Source: Scortum barcoo
Taxonomy: Eukaryota > Chordata > Actinopteri > Centrarchiformes > Terapontidae
DNA: 64,000 bases
Assembly (NCBI GenBank): GCA_023238725.1
Contig: CM041541.1
Coordinates: 12,668,544 to 12,732,543 of the forward strand
Direction of reading: 5' to 3'
Translations under genes and position numbers: made by a program
Notes under the pieces: model-generated
The model's input: only the letters and a program-made list of their open reading frames with translations
The model's database searches: none
What the model was told of the DNA's origin: nothing
In this document: piece after piece, positions 59,701 to 64,000 of the stretch
How positions within the stretch are numbered: the first letter of the stretch is position 1
Layout of the letters: each line of letters opens with the position of its first letter

Positions 59701-59729
59701 AACCTCTGAAGGCCAAAGAGGACGAATAA
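56619..59729 (+). CDS. smagp: SMAGP / glycophorin-C-like single-pass membrane protein (three coding exons)
   Basis: Exons 56619-56712, 58956-58997 and 59515-59729 join in phase 1 throughout to give 116 residues. Residues 1-45 are Ser/Thr-rich with no signal peptide and start MDIYTTPSPRGM; TTPSPR also opens mammalian SMAGP. Residues 46-66 are one hydrophobic helix (GIVAAALLLLICMLAVLMWC). Next comes SSHKGSYITNE, the juxtamembrane form shared by SMAGP, glycophorin C and neurexins that binds protein 4.1-type FERM domains. A very acidic run (about 79-91) and SVGSGTALQ follow. It probably sits in the plasma membrane with N-terminus out, linking to the cortical cytoskeleton. The tail ends KAKEDE and lacks the EYFI PDZ ligand of the mammalian proteins. 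SMAGP is preferred over GYPC because of the N-terminus. Confidence 0.75.
57033..57460. repeat. dispersed ACTTTTACTT-type element with AGCTAACTGTATATA sub-repeats
   Basis: GTACTTTTTACTGCATTACA is followed by about four copies of a 25-45 bp unit with TAGCTAACTGTATATAAAGTACTT-like sequence (57105-57250), then AAGTACTTTAGTAAAATAGC. Lies in the first coding intron of the smagp-like gene. Confidence 0.65.
58240..58740. repeat. dispersed ACTTTTACTT-type element
   Basis: Contains ACTTAAGTACAATTTTGATG, TACTTTACTTGAATATTTCC and TACTTTTAATTTAGGTACTT in the same intron. Confidence 0.5.
58956..58997 (+). CDS. smagp: smagp-like coding exon 2 (42 nt)
   Basis: A 14-codon mini-exon between GTCCTTTCAG and GGAG|GTATGA, encoding VVIGDHGDLAALIG. 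It leads straight into the membrane helix. Confidence 0.75.
59515..59729 (+). CDS. smagp: smagp-like coding exon 3 (membrane helix and cytoplasmic tail)
   Basis: The acceptor is GCCCTCACAG. The exon encodes the 21-residue hydrophobic helix, SSHKGSYITNE, the Asp/Glu/Asn-rich run, and stops at TAA 59727-59729. Confidence 0.8.
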
Positions 59730-60555
59730 AGACTTGAAGGATCTTTGGAGGAGACACATGATGGAGGATATGTCTCTTTTTTTAAAAAAATAGCCAATTT
59801 CCTAAAGCAAATTTGCACATTTCTGCCAGCTAACGGCAGCGAGATGAAACTGTTTGATATGTGAAGCTGTCAATTTGATCAGTCTTTCCCTTTTTATGTC
59901 AGTGATACTTTTATTTAGAAACATCTTTTAAAAGGACTTTAATGCTAATCCAATTTTTAGTGATGATAACAGCTCTCATTTGAGTGAGAAATATCTGATT
60001 ACATCCAAAAACATGCACCATCACCAGAAGATCTTCACAAAATCAGGCATAATTCTGATTGAAAGTAAAGCTTATAATGAGTACAAGAACTCCTAAATCA
60101 TTTTTATTGTTTTCTGATTGATGCTCCAAAGATGGCCTGAAAGCTCCTAAATGCAGCTTTAAATAACTTTTAGAAAAATATCTGAAACATTTGCCGGTAG
60201 CTGGATGTTTGTAATATTTTCTGCTCTTAACTGTGAGTGATTAACAAACCAAACTGTCGTGAATCAGCAGTGAGGAATAAACCGTCATTTTCCAACCTGA
60301 ATTCAACACTGAAGCTTTTTGTGCTTTTTTTTACTATTAGACTATCTTTTTGTCAGTTTTTTAAAATAAATAGTGATGATAAATGATGATAAAGGTAGCA
60401 GGTGGAAGGATTTTTAGAGGTCTAAAACACCAAAGACTGTGTTGTCATATTTGGTTCAAGTCTTTGTTTTCTTATTGAAATCTCTTGTTCAGTAGTTTTA
60501 CTTGCTAACAATTTATAAGAATAAAGTTTACACTTTCTGACATGTTTTGTTGTGT
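59730..60555 (+). other. smagp: probable 3'UTR of the smagp-like gene
   Basis: Poly-A signals AATAAA at 60276-60281 and 60530-60535. The second is followed by TGTTTTGTTGTG, a typical GT-rich downstream element, so it may be the main end. Confidence 0.5.
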
Positions 60556-60864
60556 ATTTGTGTGATTTTTAGCGCCTCAGTGTGATGAAGGTGTGTCATT
60601 ACAGTGAGTGTAAACAGCCCCATCTAGTGGTGAAGACTTGTTACACATTTTCAATATTCATAAACATATAATACACAATAAAGCAACAGATTCATGATAG
60701 TACACAACAAAACTAACAAAACTAAAAAAACTGAGCCACACTTCTTCTTTTAACGTTCCCAAGGCAACAGGAGGAAAATGGCTGCTCTTGTGTGAAGTAA
60801 ATGCAACATTTTTCAACTTTCTGCAAAGACATGTCACTTTTTTGCAACGAAAATGTGGGGCCCA

Positions 60865-61345
60865 TATATTTTTCCATATATTACAGCTTTATATTTATTT
60901 TTTTTCTCATATTTCTGCTGTTTTTCCTCATGTTCTAACTCTTTATCCTCATATTTGTGCTCATTGTCCTCATATTTCACAACTTTATACTTATATTTCA
61001 CCTTTTTCCCCTCATATTTTAGCTGTTTTACCTCATATTTCAGTTCTTTTTTCAAATATTATGCTGTTTTTTGTCATATGTTGCTGTTTTTGCTCATATT
61101 TAAGTTCTTTATCTTCATATTTCAGCCCCTTTTCTTCATATTTCAGCCTCTTTTCTTCACATTTAAGCTCTTCTTACCTATATTTTGTTGTTCTTCCTCA
61201 TATTTAATCTCCTTTTCCTTGTATTCAGCCCTTTTTTCCTCATATTTCAGCTCCTCTCCTCATATTTAGCTGGTTTTCTTCTTATTTAGGCTCTTTTTCT
61301 TCATATTTCAGCTCCTTTTCGTCATATTTCTGCTGCTTTCTTCTG
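60865..61345. repeat. 21-bp minisatellite, about 20 copies
   Basis: Diverged units of the form CATATTTCAGCTCTTTTTCCT, mostly 20-22 bp, run through the block. Because 21 is a multiple of 3, two plus-strand frames stay open for about 139 codons with a Tyr/Phe/Ser heptad; they are not genes. Confidence 0.9.
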
Positions 61346-64000
61346 GCTCCTATGTTGATAAATTAAATAAATGTGAAACAGGAAACTCTCGGACATCAAT
61401 TAAACCTTTAATCAGTTTAATTTTCAGCTTTTTTAAAGCTCTGACAGCCTGAAAACTCCTATAAGGGTGTAATACCTTAAGGTGGCCTGAGAGTGGTGCT
61501 GTTGGACCAAAACGGAGCCTCACATCAAACAGAAAACTTTTCCTTACCATCAATTATCAGTTAAGTTTATGATCAATAACAATAGAAAGGGGTGAAGAAG
61601 AATGGAGGATAAAATAAATATAAATAAAAGGGTGAAAAGCCGATAAATAAATAAGATTAAACAGATGTTTGATTTTATTTTCTGATCCTGTCGTGGTGCT
61701 CACGTTACTTCATTAAACAGCCTGAGTGGCAGAGTAAATATAATGCGTCTGTGTGTTTATCGGCTAATAAAACTCACAAATTAAAGCCGTGTGACACTCG
61801 TTAATGGACCACCTTTAAACTTCATGCACACACACACACACACGCCGCCTGAAAACGACTTTGTGGGCAAAAAATGAGACAAAACAGTAAAAAAGCAAAC
61901 AGGCAAAGAGCTTTTTTTCTTTGATTACACAGGATTTAACCATGAATAAAGAGTTTTTTTCTCCATAAGTAAGTCAATATGAGTGTGTTTCTTCAAAATA
62001 AAAGTCTGGATTTATAAATTAATGGTAGCATTTGTCTTTAGGCAAACATTTCAAGTGAACGATGATCCTGATCCTGATCCTGACTTCTTAGTTTTGAGAC
62101 TGTGTAAGGATCTGATTATTATTATTATTATTATTATTTTAGCTAATTATCAGGCCTTTTTTTATTTCTGATCACTGTTGTTGTGATATGATATTAAAAG
62201 GAGCAGAACAACATGCAAAATGTGGCTTAAAATCACATTATATACACAACATATTTAACTAACTCACCATAAAATCAGAGATCCTCGAGAGTCCAAGCAG
62301 CTGAATTCTTGATATTTCTTAAGTGGTTAAACATGTGAAATAATGATAATTTGACAAATGTGTTTGTAGTTTATTTTTCAGCCGACCAGAAGAGCCTCAC
62401 GTAAACCTCTGAACATCTCATCGTCTGCCTGAGCGACTCCTCTAATCACGGTTTGGCTGTTTAATTCAGGTTTTATTCAGCCAAAGCAAACAGTCAGCTG
62501 TCAGCCTGATTAATATCACATGACAGTTTGTTCGATTAGCAGAGTCAGTAAATAACACAAAACACATAAAGCAGAGACCGGAAAGGAGAATAACTTCACT
62601 ACAGGTTAGTACTTTACAATTTATTATAAATAATTGATCATTTCAGATGCAAAATTAGTGAAATCTTTTTGCAAACTAAAATAAAGATCCCACACTCTTC
62701 TTATACTCTTAAAAAAGTAAAAAATAAAAGTGTGACAGGCTTAAATTCACAACTTTAAAATGACTCTTTTGCTCACAGTTATTAGAATTCAAATATTTGT
62801 GGGAAATTAACGAACATCAGGGCCGATTGTGTTTAAAATACCAGTTTTGAACTTTACCTTGGATCTAATACTTTAACCACAAAACTAAAAACTTAACTGA
62901 TATTCACATAAAAATATCAAAACTATAAAGAAATAAAGCTTGCTTCCTCGGTAAAAGGTAAACACCAGGTACGTATGTGCTTTAATATATATTTGCTCAA
63001 AAATTCAAACATAAAATAAGTGATAAATACAAGAAAAAATATCAGCAAACATGGCTGTTTTTGAAATATTAAAGAAAAATGTATTGATTTTTCACAATAT
63101 TAAGATGTCAGTATTGTCAATCCTCACTAGCAGATAGTCACATTGATAATGAGCTGAGAGGTTTTCACGTGGGAATCGGTGAGTAATGCTGCAGTAAACC
63201 AGAATTAGAAAATCTAAATTAGTCCGACGAGCAGGCGGGAAAGGAAGCAGTGGGCTGAGCTTTCTGCACTTTTAAAGTCAACAGTCAGTTTCCTGCAGGT
63301 AAACGTGGTGAAACTTGTTTGGGTTGCAATATTTTGCAGGTTAAACTTCATTAACACCAAATCTGTGGAGTAAAGTAAAAAAAATAAGATGATTTTGTGA
63401 CAGAAAGCAGAAAAAGTGTGATCATCATCTCCCTAAATACTCATTTATAAGTCATCTCATAGAAACACGACTTTGTCCCGTTGATTTTATTCTCAATCAA
63501 TATAGTGTTTGATGAACATATCTGCTAAATATAAACATATTTCATCCAAAATACACCAATTAAAGCATCACTGTGGTTGTTTAGGGGCTCATTAAATACT
63601 GAAACAGTCTTAGTACACAAGTTCAGTTATCACTTTGTGTTTTGAGACTTTTATCAACATTTGCTTTTTTTAAAACTACTAGAAAAGTATTTGAGGCTCT
63701 TCTGGAGTAAAAGTGTGTTATTGTGATGGATTAATATTATTCTTTTCAGGTTTAATAACTTTATATCTCTTAAGAAGTAAAAGGAGAGTATGAAAACTGT
63801 AAAGTAACTAAATGTAATGGAGTAAAAAGTGCATTGTTTAATTCTAAAAAGTACAATAGTGGAAATAAAGTGCAAATACTCTAATGAAGGGAGTACTTGA
63901 GTAAAAGTACTCAGGCTGCAGCTGCTGATGTTTGTTTGCTCTCAGAGCTGATTCACTCTTTGAACTCGATGTGATGGTTGATTAACTCTCGTCTTTATGA
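61346..64000. other. intergenic end of window
   Basis: AT-rich. It contains (CA)n near 61829-61842, (GATCCT)3 near 62064-62083, (ATT)n at about 62117-62138, and an ACTTTTACTT-type element at 63660-63915. No exon recognised. Confidence 0.55.
63660..63915. repeat. dispersed ACTTTTACTT-type element
   Basis: Ends with GGGAGTACTTGAGTAAAAGT then ACTCAGGCTGCAGCTG. It also contains AATGGAGTAAAAAGTGCATT and AGTACAATAGTGGAAATAAA. Confidence 0.5.

Noticed and set aside
60788..61269. Two overlapping frames of about 139 codons, Tyr/Phe/Ser-rich
   Set aside because: The 21-bp minisatellite keeps the frames open.

Overview
The window is ordinary vertebrate nuclear DNA, almost certainly from a ray-finned (percomorph-type) fish. 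Evidence: intron-split genes with GT/AG junctions, an AT-rich background, very many CA/GT and other microsatellites, relics of repeats typical of teleosts (Tc1/mariner-like, L2-like LINE, SINE-like pieces, dispersed elements built on ACTTTTACTTAAGTAC), and gene products that align closely with vertebrate proteins. Nothing bacterial, viral or CRISPR-like was seen.

Three protein genes can be assembled exon by exon. (1) sh3bp4, minus strand, coding exons at 19569-19446, 18741-16388, 6511-6323 and 5812-5588. All phases agree and the protein is 963 residues. Its promoter is not certain; a CRE-containing block near 30.1-30.33 kb is a candidate far-upstream first exon. (2) s100b, plus strand: TATA box at 51319, non-coding exon 1 ending at 51400, coding exons 51839-51976 and 52754-52900, giving 94 residues with one S100-type and one canonical EF-hand. 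(3) A small single-pass membrane protein of the SMAGP/glycophorin-C type, plus strand, coding exons 56619-56712, 58956-58997 and 59515-59729, giving 116 residues.

Layout: 1-4.3 kb is intergenic; 4.3-5.6 kb is the likely sh3bp4 3'UTR; 5.6-19.6 kb is sh3bp4, including a 9.9 kb intron full of microsatellites; 19.6-30 kb is upstream or 5' intron sequence with a Tc1-like relic at 20.2-20.9 kb and a 1 kb purine-only tract plus CA/GT satellites at 27.5-29.4 kb; 30.3-49.9 kb is gene-poor, with L2-like reverse-transcriptase relics facing each other at 40.4 and 44.5 kb; 49.9-50.2 kb is an unexplained GC-richer open block; 51-54.4 kb is s100b, flanked on both sides by one degenerate repeat; 55.8-60.5 kb is the smagp-like gene; 60.9-61.35 kb is a 21-bp minisatellite; the rest is intergenic.

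The genes do not form a pathway. sh3bp4 acts in endocytosis and Rag/mTORC1 control, s100b is a calcium sensor, and the smagp-like protein is a junctional or cortical membrane protein. I found no clear undescribed system. The most useful leads are the unexplained block near 50 kb, the repeat bracketing s100b, the inverted LINE relics, and the tandem duplications next to the putative sh3bp4 promoter.
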